Below, piece after piece: positions 17,522-25,727 of a stretch of DNA of 64,000 bases. A program made the translations under genes and the position numbers. The stretch's first letter is position 1. The number at the start of each line of letters is the position of its first letter. The notes beneath the pieces are model-generated. The model did no database searches. It was not told where the DNA came from and was given only the letters and a program-made list of their open reading frames with translations. The DNA comes from Mycolicibacterium brisbanense (GTDB taxonomy: Bacteria; Actinomycetota; Actinomycetes; Mycobacteriales; Mycobacteriaceae). The stretch lies in assembly GCF_001570425.1 (NCBI RefSeq), contig NZ_BCSX01000028.1:124001-188000 (forward strand), given 5' to 3'.

Positions 17522-18495
17522 GGCGCTCCTGCCACTACCGCCAGCTCCCGCTGCACGGTCCGTTTCACCAGTTCGATCTTAAAGCCGTTGTCCGACAAAG
17601 CCTTCGACCCGTCCGCGGCGTACGACGCGGCTTCCTGCCACAGCTGCGGCGTGGGTGCGCGCCCTCGGAGAACCTGTTCGACCGCGGGCAGTCGCCACGG
17701 CACGGTTGCCACGCCGCCCACCGCGACCCGTGCGCTGCGGATCACGCCGCCGCCGATGTCGAGGCCGACGGCCGCTGCGGAGAGCGCGAATTCGAAGGAC
17801 TCACGGTCGCGCACTTTCAGATAGCCAGAGCGCCGCATCTCGGAGCCGGTGGGCACCTCCACGGCGACGATCAGCTCGCCGGGCCGCAGATCGTGCTCCT
17901 GATCGGGTGTGGTGCCGGGCTGTTTGAAGAAACCAGAGGCGGGGATGCGGCGCTCGCCCGAGGAACTGCGGGCGATGACAGTGGCGTTGAAGGCAACCAG
18001 CGCGACCGCCAGGTCCGATGGATGCGTGGCCACGCACTGATCGCTGCCGCCCAGGATGGCGTGTCCGCGATTGCGGCCGCTGATTGCTGCGCATCCCGAA
18101 CCGGGCGAACGGCGATTGCATGCGGCCGAGACGTCGCGGAAGTACAGACAGCGGGGCCGCTGCATCAGGTTGCCTCCGATGGAGGCCATGTTGCGGATCT
18201 GCGGTGACGCACTGAGCTCCAAAGCCTGTACCAATGCCGGGAATTCGCGGCGCACGCCGGCATGGGCCGCCAGATCCGTCATCCGTACGAGTGCGCCGAC
18301 GCGAAGATGTGCCGGCTGCAATTCGATTTCCCGATACGGCAGGGCATTGATGTCCACCACTTTGGCTGGACGCTCGACGGTCTCGCGCATCAGGTCGATC
18401 AGGGTGGTGCCACCGGCGATATACCGGGCACCGCCGGCTCCCGCCGCCAACGCCGACTGTTCGTCGGTGGCGGTCGAGAACGTGAACGGGAACAC
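17518..18495 (-). CDS. paoB: Molybdenum hydroxylase FAD/4Fe-4S subunit (PaoB/YagS-like)
   Basis: This 325-residue medium subunit transfers electrons from the 2Fe-2S subunit to FAD. FAD-binding segments are YIAGGTTLIDLM (about 25-36) and ASIGGNLMQRPRC (about 104-116). It also has Cys116, Cys126, Cys135 and Cys154 in the loop RCLYFRD, ACNRRSPGSGC, DQC. That loop holds the extra 4Fe-4S cluster of PaoB and of 4-hydroxybenzoyl-CoA reductase beta subunits. I chose the GTG at 18495, 5 bases after the small-subunit stop; the longer upstream frame overlaps that gene and does not look coding. Confidence 0.87.
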   Translation of the reverse strand: MFPFTFSTATDEQSALAAGAGGARYIAGGTTLIDLMRETVERPAKVVDINALPYREIELQPAHLRVGALVRMTDLAAHAGVRREFPALVQALELSASPQIRNMASIGGNLMQRPRCLYFRDVSAACNRRSPGSGCAAISGRNRGHAILGGSDQCVATHPSDLAVALVAFNATVIARSSSGERRIPASGFFKQPGTTPDQEHDLRPGELIVAVEVPTGSEMRRSGYLKVRDRESFEFALSAAAVGLDIGGGVIRSARVAVGGVATVPWRLPAVEQVLRGRAPTPQLWQEAASYAADGSKALSDNGFKIELVKRTVQRELAVVAGAP

Positions 18496-18500
18496 GTCGG

Positions 18501-19109
18501 CTAACTGCTCCGTGCCGTCTTCGCCACCGCGGCCACGATGTTCGTGTACGCCCCGCACCGGCAGATGTTGCCGCTCATCCACTCCCGGATCTCGGCGTCC
18601 GAGCCGGTATGGCCCTCGCGAATGCAGCCCTCGCCGGAAACGATCTGCCCGGCGGTGCAGTATCCACACTGGAACGCATCCTCGTCGATGAACGCCTGCT
18701 GCAACGGATGCAGCCGGTCACCGTTGGCCATACCCTCGATGGTCACGATGTCGGCGCCGTTGTGCATCGCGGCCAGCGTCAGGCAGGACACCACCCGCTG
18801 CCCGTTCAGCAGGATGGTGCACGCGCCGCATGCGCCCTGATCGCAGCCCTTCTTGGTTCCCGTCAACCCGATCCGGTCTCTCAACATGTCGAGCAGGGAA
18901 GTGCGGGTGTCGACTTCGACATCCGTCCAGTCACCATTGACCTTGAGCCGGACCACCTCTGAACTGCCGGCATTCTGTGCGGTTTCCTGTGCACATCCAG
19001 AGAGCAGCGAACTGGTCGCCACTGCGCCACCCACCGCCAGCGTCGTACCGACGAATACGCGCCGACTCATCTGGGTCGCTGCGTGTGCCTGGCCGTCCTC
19101 GACGTGCAT
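18501..19109 (-). CDS. paoA: 2Fe-2S small subunit with Tat signal and lipobox (PaoA/YagT-like)
   Basis: This 202-residue electron-transfer subunit has all eight cluster cysteines: Cys89, 94, 97 and 109 (plant-ferredoxin type) and Cys148, 151, 183 and 185 (C-terminal cluster). The N-terminus has a twin-arginine motif SRRVF (15-19), a hydrophobic stretch, then LSGC with Cys39 as a likely lipidated residue. It is therefore probably exported folded, carrying the two other subunits, and anchored on the outer face of the membrane. An internal ATG at residue 14 is an alternative start that keeps the signal. Confidence 0.89.
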   Translation of the reverse strand: MHVEDGQAHAATQMSRRVFVGTTLAVGGAVATSSLLSGCAQETAQNAGSSEVVRLKVNGDWTDVEVDTRTSLLDMLRDRIGLTGTKKGCDQGACGACTILLNGQRVVSCLTLAAMHNGADIVTIEGMANGDRLHPLQQAFIDEDAFQCGYCTAGQIVSGEGCIREGHTGSDAEIREWMSGNICRCGAYTNIVAAVAKTARSS

Positions 19110-19143
19110 CGACTTCGAGCGTACGCGCGCGCCGCTCAGCGGA

Positions 19144-21003
19144 TCATCTGCGGGAATTCAGCAAATCGATGACCTGACCGACGAGCGCGTCGATGTCGGC
19201 TTCGGTGGTGTCAAGCACCAGGTCGGGGTTTTCCGGCGCCTCGTAGGGTGCGTCGACGCCGGTGAGCCCCCGGAGCTCACCGGCACGGGCGCGCGCGTAG
19301 AGGCCCTTGGGGTCGCGCCGCTCGCATTCGGCCAGCGAGGTCGCCACATGGATCTCGAGAAACGGCAGCTTCGCGGCGTCGTTGAGCGCCCGTGCCGTAT
19401 CGCGATCGGACTTCAAAGGCGACACCAGCGAGGCCAGGGCCACCACACCGGCATCGGCCAGGAGCCGGGTCAAATGACCGACGCGGCGGATGTTCTCGGT
19501 GCGGTCACCCGCGGAGAAGCCGAGGTCATCGGACAGGCCGTGGCGCAAGTTGTCTCCGTCGAGCAGGTAAGCGACCTGGCCGGCCTCGACCAGCGCCCGC
19601 TCGACGGCCACCGCCAGCGTGGATTTACCCGACGCGGGCAGACCCGTGAACCAGATGGTGGCGCCGCGCTGCCCGGTCTTGCCCCACCGGTAGGCGCGAT
19701 CCAGCGACGACGGATGCCATTTGATGTCGGAGCGGTTGTGCCCGCTGGGCTTGACCTCGCGTGCGTCGAGGATGATCCCGGCGCCGACGGTGTCATTGGA
19801 CACCTCGTCGATGAGGATGAACGCGCCGTTGTCGCGGTTCTCGGCGTAGGGGTCGGCGACGACGACGGAGCTGGTCCGCAGCGTCACCGAGCCGATGTCG
19901 TTGAGCGCCAACTCGACTGGGCCGTCGAGCTCGTCAAGGGTCTCGGGGTCCAGCTTGGTGTGCAGCTCCTGCACCGTGGCTCGCACCGTGCGGGTGCCCT
20001 GTTTGAGGGCCAACCGGTCGCCTGCCCGCAATGGTGCGTCGAAGAACCAGCACACCGTGGCGTCCAATTCGCGGGCCAGCACCGGCAATACGGCGTGCTC
20101 CGAGCCGCTGACGAAAACGTCGCCGCGCCCCACGTCGATATCGTCGGCCAGCTCGATCGAAACCGACAGTGGCGCAACGCCTACCGATCTGTCGTCGTCG
20201 AGGGTGTCCAACGCGGTCACCGTCGAGCGGTTCCCGGCGGGCAAGCTCACGATCGAGTCACCGACACTCAGGGTTCCGGCCGACAGTCGCCCCGTGTAGC
20301 GCCGCCGCTGCTCGGACGTGGGGCGGGAAACCCATTGCACCGCCAGACGTAGGTTCGCCGGATCCGGGTGCGGCGCCGACAATTCGATGTCTTCGAGGTA
20401 GTCCAGCAGCGTAGGACCGTCGTACCACGACGTGCGCTCGGACCGGTGCACCACATTGTCACCGTGCTTGGCGGCGATGGGGATGACGGTCAGGTCGGCA
20501 CCGCCGAGTCGGTCGGCGACCTGATGCAGTTCACGCTCCACCTCGGCGAACCGTTCCTTGTCGAAATCGACCAGGTCGATCTTGTTCACGGTGGCGACAA
20601 AGTGCTTGATACCCAACAGTTTCGCGATGCGTGCGTGCCTGCGGGTCTGGCGCAGCACCCCGGCGCGAGCGTCGACCAGCAGGATCGCCACATGTGCGTT
20701 GGATGCACCGGTGAACATGTTGCGGGTGTAGCGCTCGTGGCCGGGAGTGTCGGCCAGGATATAGCTGCGGGTGGCGGTCGAGAAGAACCGGTACGCCACA
20801 TCGATGGTGATGCCCTGCTCCCGCTCGGCGCGCAGCCCATCGGACAGGGCGGCCAGATCGGCGACGCCTTCTTCGTCGGTGACGGCCTCGAGGTGATCCA
20901 GCGGCAGGCTGTCGGTGTCGTGCAGCAACCGGCCGATCAGGGTGCTCTTGCCGTCGTCGACCGATCCGGCCGTGGTGATGCGAAGCAGTTGACGCGTACT
21001 CAT
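19144..21003 (-). CDS. cysNC: Bifunctional sulfate adenylyltransferase GTPase subunit / APS kinase
   Basis: This 619-residue CysN-CysC fusion has an N-terminal elongation-factor-like GTPase that stimulates the CysD ATP sulfurylase (GSVDDGKST at 13-21, DTPGHE, NKIDL). Two beta-barrel domains follow, then a C-terminal APS kinase (GLPASGKST near 452-460, then LLDGDNLRHGL) that makes PAPS. PAPS is the sulfate donor of Stf0, encoded two genes upstream. The ATG shares its A with the cysD TGA (TGATG). All nucleotide motifs are intact. Confidence 0.95.
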   Translation of the reverse strand: MSTRQLLRITTAGSVDDGKSTLIGRLLHDTDSLPLDHLEAVTDEEGVADLAALSDGLRAEREQGITIDVAYRFFSTATRSYILADTPGHERYTRNMFTGASNAHVAILLVDARAGVLRQTRRHARIAKLLGIKHFVATVNKIDLVDFDKERFAEVERELHQVADRLGGADLTVIPIAAKHGDNVVHRSERTSWYDGPTLLDYLEDIELSAPHPDPANLRLAVQWVSRPTSEQRRRYTGRLSAGTLSVGDSIVSLPAGNRSTVTALDTLDDDRSVGVAPLSVSIELADDIDVGRGDVFVSGSEHAVLPVLARELDATVCWFFDAPLRAGDRLALKQGTRTVRATVQELHTKLDPETLDELDGPVELALNDIGSVTLRTSSVVVADPYAENRDNGAFILIDEVSNDTVGAGIILDAREVKPSGHNRSDIKWHPSSLDRAYRWGKTGQRGATIWFTGLPASGKSTLAVAVERALVEAGQVAYLLDGDNLRHGLSDDLGFSAGDRTENIRRVGHLTRLLADAGVVALASLVSPLKSDRDTARALNDAAKLPFLEIHVATSLAECERRDPKGLYARARAGELRGLTGVDAPYEAPENPDLVLDTTEADIDALVGQVIDLLNSRR

Positions 21004-21926
21004 CAGAAATAGCCTTCCCGCTTGCGGTCCTCCATCGCCGCCACCGACGTCCGGTCATCGGCACGGGTCTCGCCGCGTTCCGACACTGTGGCAGCAGAGA
21101 TCTCGGTGATGACACCGTCGATCGTGGTCGCCGTCGAGCGCACCGCGCCGGTGATGGTCAGATCACCCACGGTGCGGTACCGAACCCATTCCACGGCGGC
21201 CGTCTCGCCAGGACCGGGCTGCGCGTACTCCGACACCGCGAGCAGGATGCTGTCACGTTCGAACACCTCACGTTGGTGCGCGAAGTAAATCGACGGCAGC
21301 TCAAGGTTTTCCAACTGGATGTAGCGCCAGATGTCCAGCTCGGTCCAGTTGGAGAGCGGGAAGACCCGGACCTGCTCGCCCTTGCGGATCCGGCCGTTGT
21401 AGAGCGACCAGGGCTCGGGTCGCTGGGCGCGGGGATCCCACTGGCCGAACTCGTCACGGAAACTCAGGATGCGTTCCTTGGCGCGCGCACGTTCCTCGTC
21501 GCGACGGGCACCGCCGAATGCGGCATCGAATCCGCCCGCCTCCAAGGCGTCCAACAGGGTTCGGGTCTGTTGCCGGTTGCGGGAGGCGCCCGGGCCCGGG
21601 TCGGCCACCCGGCCGCTGTCGATGGTCTCCTGCACCGATCCGATGATCAGCTTGTGTCCGACGCCGGTGGTGCGGCGGTCGCGGAACTCGATCACCTCGG
21701 GAAAGTTGTGGCCGGTGTCGACGTGCAACACCGGAAACGGCAGCGGTGACGGCCGAAAGGCCTTCTCCGCCAATCGAAGCAGCACGATCGAATCCTTGCC
21801 CGCCGAGAACAGCAGGACCGGCCGCTGCAATTCGGCGACCACCTCGCGGATGATGTGCACGGCTTCGGCTTCCAAGAGTCGCAGCTCGTCGACCTGGGTG
21901 AGACCGGCCTCGGCAGTGAGCGTCAT
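21003..21926 (-). CDS. cysD: Sulfate adenylyltransferase subunit 2
   Basis: This 307-residue ATP sulfurylase catalytic subunit forms adenosine 5'-phosphosulfate from ATP and sulfate. The PP-loop is LLFSAGKDS, followed by HVDTGHNFPEVIEFRD and the conserved GGARRDEE and WTELDIWRYI segments. The ATG at 21926 (MTLTAEAGL) is preferred over longer upstream frames because it overlaps the stf0 stop as ATGA. It sits between the sulfotransferase and cysNC, so all steps from sulfate to a sulfated product are encoded in one run. Confidence 0.95.
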   Translation of the reverse strand: MTLTAEAGLTQVDELRLLEAEAVHIIREVVAELQRPVLLFSAGKDSIVLLRLAEKAFRPSPLPFPVLHVDTGHNFPEVIEFRDRRTTGVGHKLIIGSVQETIDSGRVADPGPGASRNRQQTRTLLDALEAGGFDAAFGGARRDEERARAKERILSFRDEFGQWDPRAQRPEPWSLYNGRIRKGEQVRVFPLSNWTELDIWRYIQLENLELPSIYFAHQREVFERDSILLAVSEYAQPGPGETAAVEWVRYRTVGDLTITGAVRSTATTIDGVITEISAATVSERGETRADDRTSVAAMEDRKREGYF

Positions 21927-22726
21927 ACGGGTAGCCCCTCCTTCTCGGCCTCCGAGCGGTAGCGGTCCACCCACTCGTCGGAACGTTGATCGGCCTGACG
22001 CTCCAGCACGGGTGGGGGAGCGAGCCGGGGGTCGAGGTTCAGCGCCTCCAGCACCGTGGCGACGACCTCGGTGAGGTTGCGCCACAGGTACGGGTACGAG
22101 ACGTCGATCGGCTTGATGTCCTCCTCGGCGAACCATGAGCGCCACCCCTCCTCCTGCGCCCGCAGCAGGGTGACGACGTGCGCGATGGCGCCTGCGTGGT
22201 ACTCGGCGCGCGCGTCACGCACCGGGTCGGGCCTGCCGCGCCACACCCGGGTCTGCACGGCCCGCCAGAACGACACCGCCTGGGACACGACGTCGGGGCG
22301 GTACACGTGGATGAGCACAGGGTCGCTGCCGACGACATCGCGGATTGCCGAAAGCAGTCCGGGCCCGGACCGGTCGGGCAGTCCCGCAGCGCGGTCGAGC
22401 AGCAGCGGCGTCTGGTTCCACATCAGCTTGCCGCCCCACACGCCGTTGGGAGTGCGGCCCACGGTCTGGATGTAGTCGCGCCAGATCGTTGCCGGGGCCA
22501 GATCGGGCTTGCCCTCGTCGAGAGGATCCAGCAGGCGCAGGATCGACTCGTCCTCGACACCCGCGAACCACTGCCGCGGCTGGGGCGACTGACTGGTGGT
22601 GGGCAGGTACTGGAAGAACTCCTGCGGTTCCCCGGCTACGCCGGTGGCGCGCAGGGATTCCACGAGCAGCGTGCTGCCGCTGCGCTGCGATGCGAGCACC
22701 AGGTAAGCGGTGGGATGGTCCGGCAT
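21923..22726 (-). CDS. stf0: Trehalose 2-sulfotransferase Stf0
   Basis: This 267-residue PAPS-dependent sulfotransferase has exactly the length known for mycobacterial Stf0, which makes trehalose-2-sulfate, the first step towards sulfolipid-1 in M. tuberculosis. The PAPS phosphosulfate loop QRSGST is at residues 14-19. The glutamate described as catalytic base, Glu36, is present in GEPQEFF. The start MPDHPTAYLV at 22726 gives the family N-terminus; a longer frame adds 14 unlikely residues. It is followed with 4-base overlap by cysD. In M. tuberculosis the counterpart is Rv0295c, beside a sulfatase gene as here. Confidence 0.94.
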   Translation of the reverse strand: MPDHPTAYLVLASQRSGSTLLVESLRATGVAGEPQEFFQYLPTTSQSPQPRQWFAGVEDESILRLLDPLDEGKPDLAPATIWRDYIQTVGRTPNGVWGGKLMWNQTPLLLDRAAGLPDRSGPGLLSAIRDVVGSDPVLIHVYRPDVVSQAVSFWRAVQTRVWRGRPDPVRDARAEYHAGAIAHVVTLLRAQEEGWRSWFAEEDIKPIDVSYPYLWRNLTEVVATVLEALNLDPRLAPPPVLERQADQRSDEWVDRYRSEAEKEGLPV

Positions 22727-22804
22727 GGGCGAGACTCTAATCCCATTTTGTTTGCGACGCGCATTCAAGACGGTGACTGGTATTTATATTCACCGTGAAC
22801 GAAA

Positions 22805-24178
22805 CTATTGTTCGTCGTGGCGCGTTTCGGCGAGGTTGCGATCGGCGGCGATGGCCGATCGGCTGGTGGCGGGGCGCCCGTGAATATGAAGATATGTCTC
22901 GGTATATCGCTCGGATATACGGGTGCCCGCGAAGTCCGATGGAATGACGTCGTGGGTCTTTTGCCGCCAGTCGTTCAACTGCATGGCCAGCTCGTCGGCA
23001 ATTGCCTCGTCCTTATCGGTGCCACCGGGTCCGAGCAGGTTGTTCGACTCTGTGGGGTCGTCCGTGAGGCGGTAGAGCTCGCGGGCCGGGCGGGGTGCGC
23101 GGGTCAGGGGCTCGACGATGCGGCCCGGCGGGCTGTCCGCGATATCCCACGGGAGGTCCAACAATGGCCGTCGCGCGTAATTCTCGATATAGCTGTATTC
23201 CTTGGTGCGAATCGCGCGAATAGGGTCGAAAGAATCGTGGAAAGTTTTTGTGGTGTACACCGCGGTGCGCACCTCGTCGCCGCCCTCCGAATTGTCCCGA
23301 AGATTGCTGGCGTGTGAAAGCCCGTCCACTTCCGCGGGAATCTCCACACCGAGCAGATCCAGCAGGGTGGGCAGCAGGTCGACCCCGCTGAACAGATCGT
23401 CATAGCGTCGCGGGGCGATGCCCGAGCCGGTCGGCGGCCGCACGATCAGCGCGATGCCGGTGCCCGCGTCGTACAGCGTCGATTTGGCCCGGGGCAGGGC
23501 CGGGCCGTGATCGGTCAGGAACACCACCCAGGTGGTGCGGTCCAGGCCGTTCGCGGCCAGCGCGTCGAGCAGCTCACCGACCTTGGCGTCGGCCAAGGTG
23601 ATCGAACCGTAGAACTCGGCGAGGTCCTCGCGCACCTCTCCGGCATCGGGCAGATAGTCGGGGACACTCACGCTGTCCGGATCGGCGGGGACGTAACGCT
23701 CCCGCGGGTATGGCCGGTGCGTTTCGAAGAAGCCCGTCGTGAGCAGGAACGGTTGGCGCGGCGGCTGGGCCAGCCACGCGGTGGCTTTCGCGGTGACGTA
23801 TTCACAGAAGGAGTTCGACACGTCGAATTCCTTGTAGCCGAGCGTCGTCGGATACGAGGTTTCGTGTTGCATGCCGAACAGTGCTGTGTACCAGCCTGAT
23901 TCCGCGAGCAGATGAGGCAGGGTGCGCACACCCGCGTGGTATTCCCAGCCGTGGTGCGCCAGCCCGAGAATGCCGTTGCTCTGTGGATAGCGGCCGCTGA
24001 ACAGCGAGCCGCGCGACGGCGAACACAACGGCGCGGTGGCATGCGCGCGGGTGAACAGGATGCCCTCGGCGGCCAACGCGTCGAGTCGTGGGCTCGACAC
24101 ATCCGGATGTCCGTAGACACCGAGATAGCGCCCGAGATCGTGCCAGTGCACGATCAGCACATTGCTTTTCACGCTCAC
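22805..24178 (-). CDS. Type I sulfatase (formylglycine-dependent)
   Basis: This 457-residue alkaline-phosphatase-superfamily sulfatase has the modification motif CSPSR (Cys52 to Arg56), which is converted to formylglycine by FGE. Metal-binding features include HDLGRYLGVYG near the N-terminus and FLTDHGPALPRAKSTLYDAG in the second half. There is no signal peptide, so a cytosolic enzyme is likely. The GTG at 24178 is chosen because AGGAGG lies 5 bases upstream. It sits 78 bases before stf0 on the same strand, as in the M. tuberculosis Rv0296c-Rv0295c pair. It may remove sulfate from the product or feed sulfate to cysD; the substrate is unknown. Confidence 0.9.
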   Translation of the reverse strand: MSVKSNVLIVHWHDLGRYLGVYGHPDVSSPRLDALAAEGILFTRAHATAPLCSPSRGSLFSGRYPQSNGILGLAHHGWEYHAGVRTLPHLLAESGWYTALFGMQHETSYPTTLGYKEFDVSNSFCEYVTAKATAWLAQPPRQPFLLTTGFFETHRPYPRERYVPADPDSVSVPDYLPDAGEVREDLAEFYGSITLADAKVGELLDALAANGLDRTTWVVFLTDHGPALPRAKSTLYDAGTGIALIVRPPTGSGIAPRRYDDLFSGVDLLPTLLDLLGVEIPAEVDGLSHASNLRDNSEGGDEVRTAVYTTKTFHDSFDPIRAIRTKEYSYIENYARRPLLDLPWDIADSPPGRIVEPLTRAPRPARELYRLTDDPTESNNLLGPGGTDKDEAIADELAMQLNDWRQKTHDVIPSDFAGTRISERYTETYLHIHGRPATSRSAIAADRNLAETRHDEQ

Positions 24179-24183
24179 GTCCA

Positions 24184-24189
24184 CCTCCT
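24184..24189 (-). promoter_or_regulatory. Ribosome-binding site that fixes the sulfatase start
   Basis: AGGAGG on the minus strand, 5 bases before GTG 24178. It argues against the longer in-frame start at 24208. Confidence 0.75.
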
Positions 24190-24280
24190 CATCTTTCGAG
24201 GCAACCATCCCACAGCGAGAATTTCATCTGTTGTTGGCTTTTGCTCACCACGATCGAAGCGCTATGCAACGCGCGGCGGC

Positions 24281-25000
24281 CTACTTCCAGGCGAAGACGG
24301 GTTGCTCCAGCTCATCGATCCGGTCATGGCGGCCTTCCAGACACAGCCAGCGCAACTGCAGCAGCACAGCGCCGGTGGGGGCGTGGATCAGATCGTTGCC
24401 CAGCGGGATCTGCACCACCGGCTTGGGGCTCTCGGGGATGGTGATGTAGCGCGGCGAGTCCGCGCGTTGCAGCTGGTGCAGGCCCACGCGGTAGATCGCG
24501 ACCACCTCGGCCGGCGACGGGCGCGGGTCCAGCCGGCCGCCACCCCAGATCACCACCGGGGTGATGACGTAGCCGGACCGGGTCGGATAGTCGTCGAGCT
24601 GGCCGAGCACGGCGCTGCCCGGCAGTTCGATGCCGACCTCCTCGTGCAGTTCCCGCAGTGCGGCGTCGACCGTCGTCTCGCCCGGATCGAGGCGCCCGCC
24701 CGGAAGCGCCCACTGGGCGGCGTGCGAGTTCATCCGAGTCGCCCTGCGGCACAACAGAAACGCAGCACCACCCGAGACGTCGACCATGCGGCCGTCGAGG
24801 TTCGCCTCCGGCATCGGACGGCCCCCGATCCATTCGTCGACCGGTGCCGGGTCGACCCGGTCCTCGCCGACGGCGGAATCCACCAGCACCACTGCCACCG
24901 CCGCGTGCCGCTTCGTCGGATCCGTCACGGTGTACCGATCGTGGCTCGCCAGGTTGGCCTGGATCTTCCGGCGCAGCGCCTCGTCGTAGCTGATGGTCAT
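24281..25000 (-). CDS. NUDIX hydrolase
   Basis: This 239-residue protein has a full NUDIX box at about 102-124 (Gly-x5-Glu-x7-REL-x-EE-x-Gly-Ile, GGRLDPGETT to LHEEVGI). It therefore hydrolyses a nucleoside-diphosphate-linked compound and needs a divalent metal. A preceding 80-residue region and the long C-terminal part are compatible with a CoA-pyrophosphatase-like member, but the substrate is uncertain. ATG 25000 (MTISYDEAL) is preferred; an in-frame ATG at 25024 is possible. It is divergent from the PAP2 gene with about 55 bases between starts. Confidence 0.86.
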   Translation of the reverse strand: MTISYDEALRRKIQANLASHDRYTVTDPTKRHAAVAVVLVDSAVGEDRVDPAPVDEWIGGRPMPEANLDGRMVDVSGGAAFLLCRRATRMNSHAAQWALPGGRLDPGETTVDAALRELHEEVGIELPGSAVLGQLDDYPTRSGYVITPVVIWGGGRLDPRPSPAEVVAIYRVGLHQLQRADSPRYITIPESPKPVVQIPLGNDLIHAPTGAVLLQLRWLCLEGRHDRIDELEQPVFAWK

Positions 25001-25055
25001 CGTCTGACCATAGGCGGCGGTCATCGGTGATCCGGCGGCGCGCTTGAATGAAACG

Positions 25056-25727
25056 GTGAACACGCGAACCGGATGGCTGATCGCGTCGGCGTTGATCGCT
25101 GTCGCGGTGTACGCACTGATGTGGATGGGCTACGGGCTGCACTGGGCCTGGCTGGCCGCGTTCGACGACGCCGGCCTGACGGTGCCCTACCGGTACGGGG
25201 CATCCCATCCCGCCTGGGTCACGGGCTGGGACGTGTTCTGCACGGTCCTGAGTCCGGTGACCTTTCGGATCGTGGCCCTGGTGGTCATTGCGGTCGCCGT
25301 AGTGCGCCGACAACTGCGGATCGTGCTGTTCTTGCTGCTGTCCGTCGAGTTGAGTGCTCTGCTCACCGAGCTCGCGAAGAACCTGGCCGACCGGCCACGA
25401 CCGGTCACGGCGCTCGCCTACGCCCCGTCGACATCGTTCCCATCCGGGCACGCGCTGGGCGTGATGGTCGGCGTGCTGGCGCTGCTGGCCGTGGCGTGGC
25501 CGTTGCTGCGGGCACCACTGCGCACGTGGCTTGCGGTCGTGGGCGCCGTGGTCATCGTCGCGATCGGGGTGGGTCGGGTGGTGCTCAACGTGCACCACCC
25601 GTCCGATGTCGTGGCCGGTTGGGCGCTGGGATATGCCTACTTCGTCGTGTGCTGGCTCGCGGTGCGGCCCTATCCGGCCGTCACGGAAGTGGACGGAACA
25701 CCGGCAGCGCCCGGTATCGCACGCTGA
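25056..25727 (+). CDS. PAP2-type membrane phosphatase
   Basis: This 223-residue membrane protein has about six hydrophobic segments and the three phosphatidic acid phosphatase type 2 motifs: KNLADRPRP, SFPSGHA and GRVVLNVHHPSDVVAGW. It probably dephosphorylates a lipid phosphate such as an undecaprenyl- or diacylglycerol-type substrate on the outer face of the membrane. GTG 25056 is chosen; TTG 25044 would add four residues. The 3' end overlaps the convergent PAP2-kinase fusion gene by 47 bases. It corresponds in order to Rv0308 of M. tuberculosis. Confidence 0.87.
   Translation: MNTRTGWLIASALIAVAVYALMWMGYGLHWAWLAAFDDAGLTVPYRYGASHPAWVTGWDVFCTVLSPVTFRIVALVVIAVAVVRRQLRIVLFLLLSVELSALLTELAKNLADRPRPVTALAYAPSTSFPSGHALGVMVGVLALLAVAWPLLRAPLRTWLAVVGAVVIVAIGVGRVVLNVHHPSDVVAGWALGYAYFVVCWLAVRPYPAVTEVDGTPAAPGIAR

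Noticed and set aside
23507..23899. 130-codon plus frame inside the sulfatase gene
   Set aside because: Shadow frame; the minus frame holds the sulfatase metal-binding motifs.
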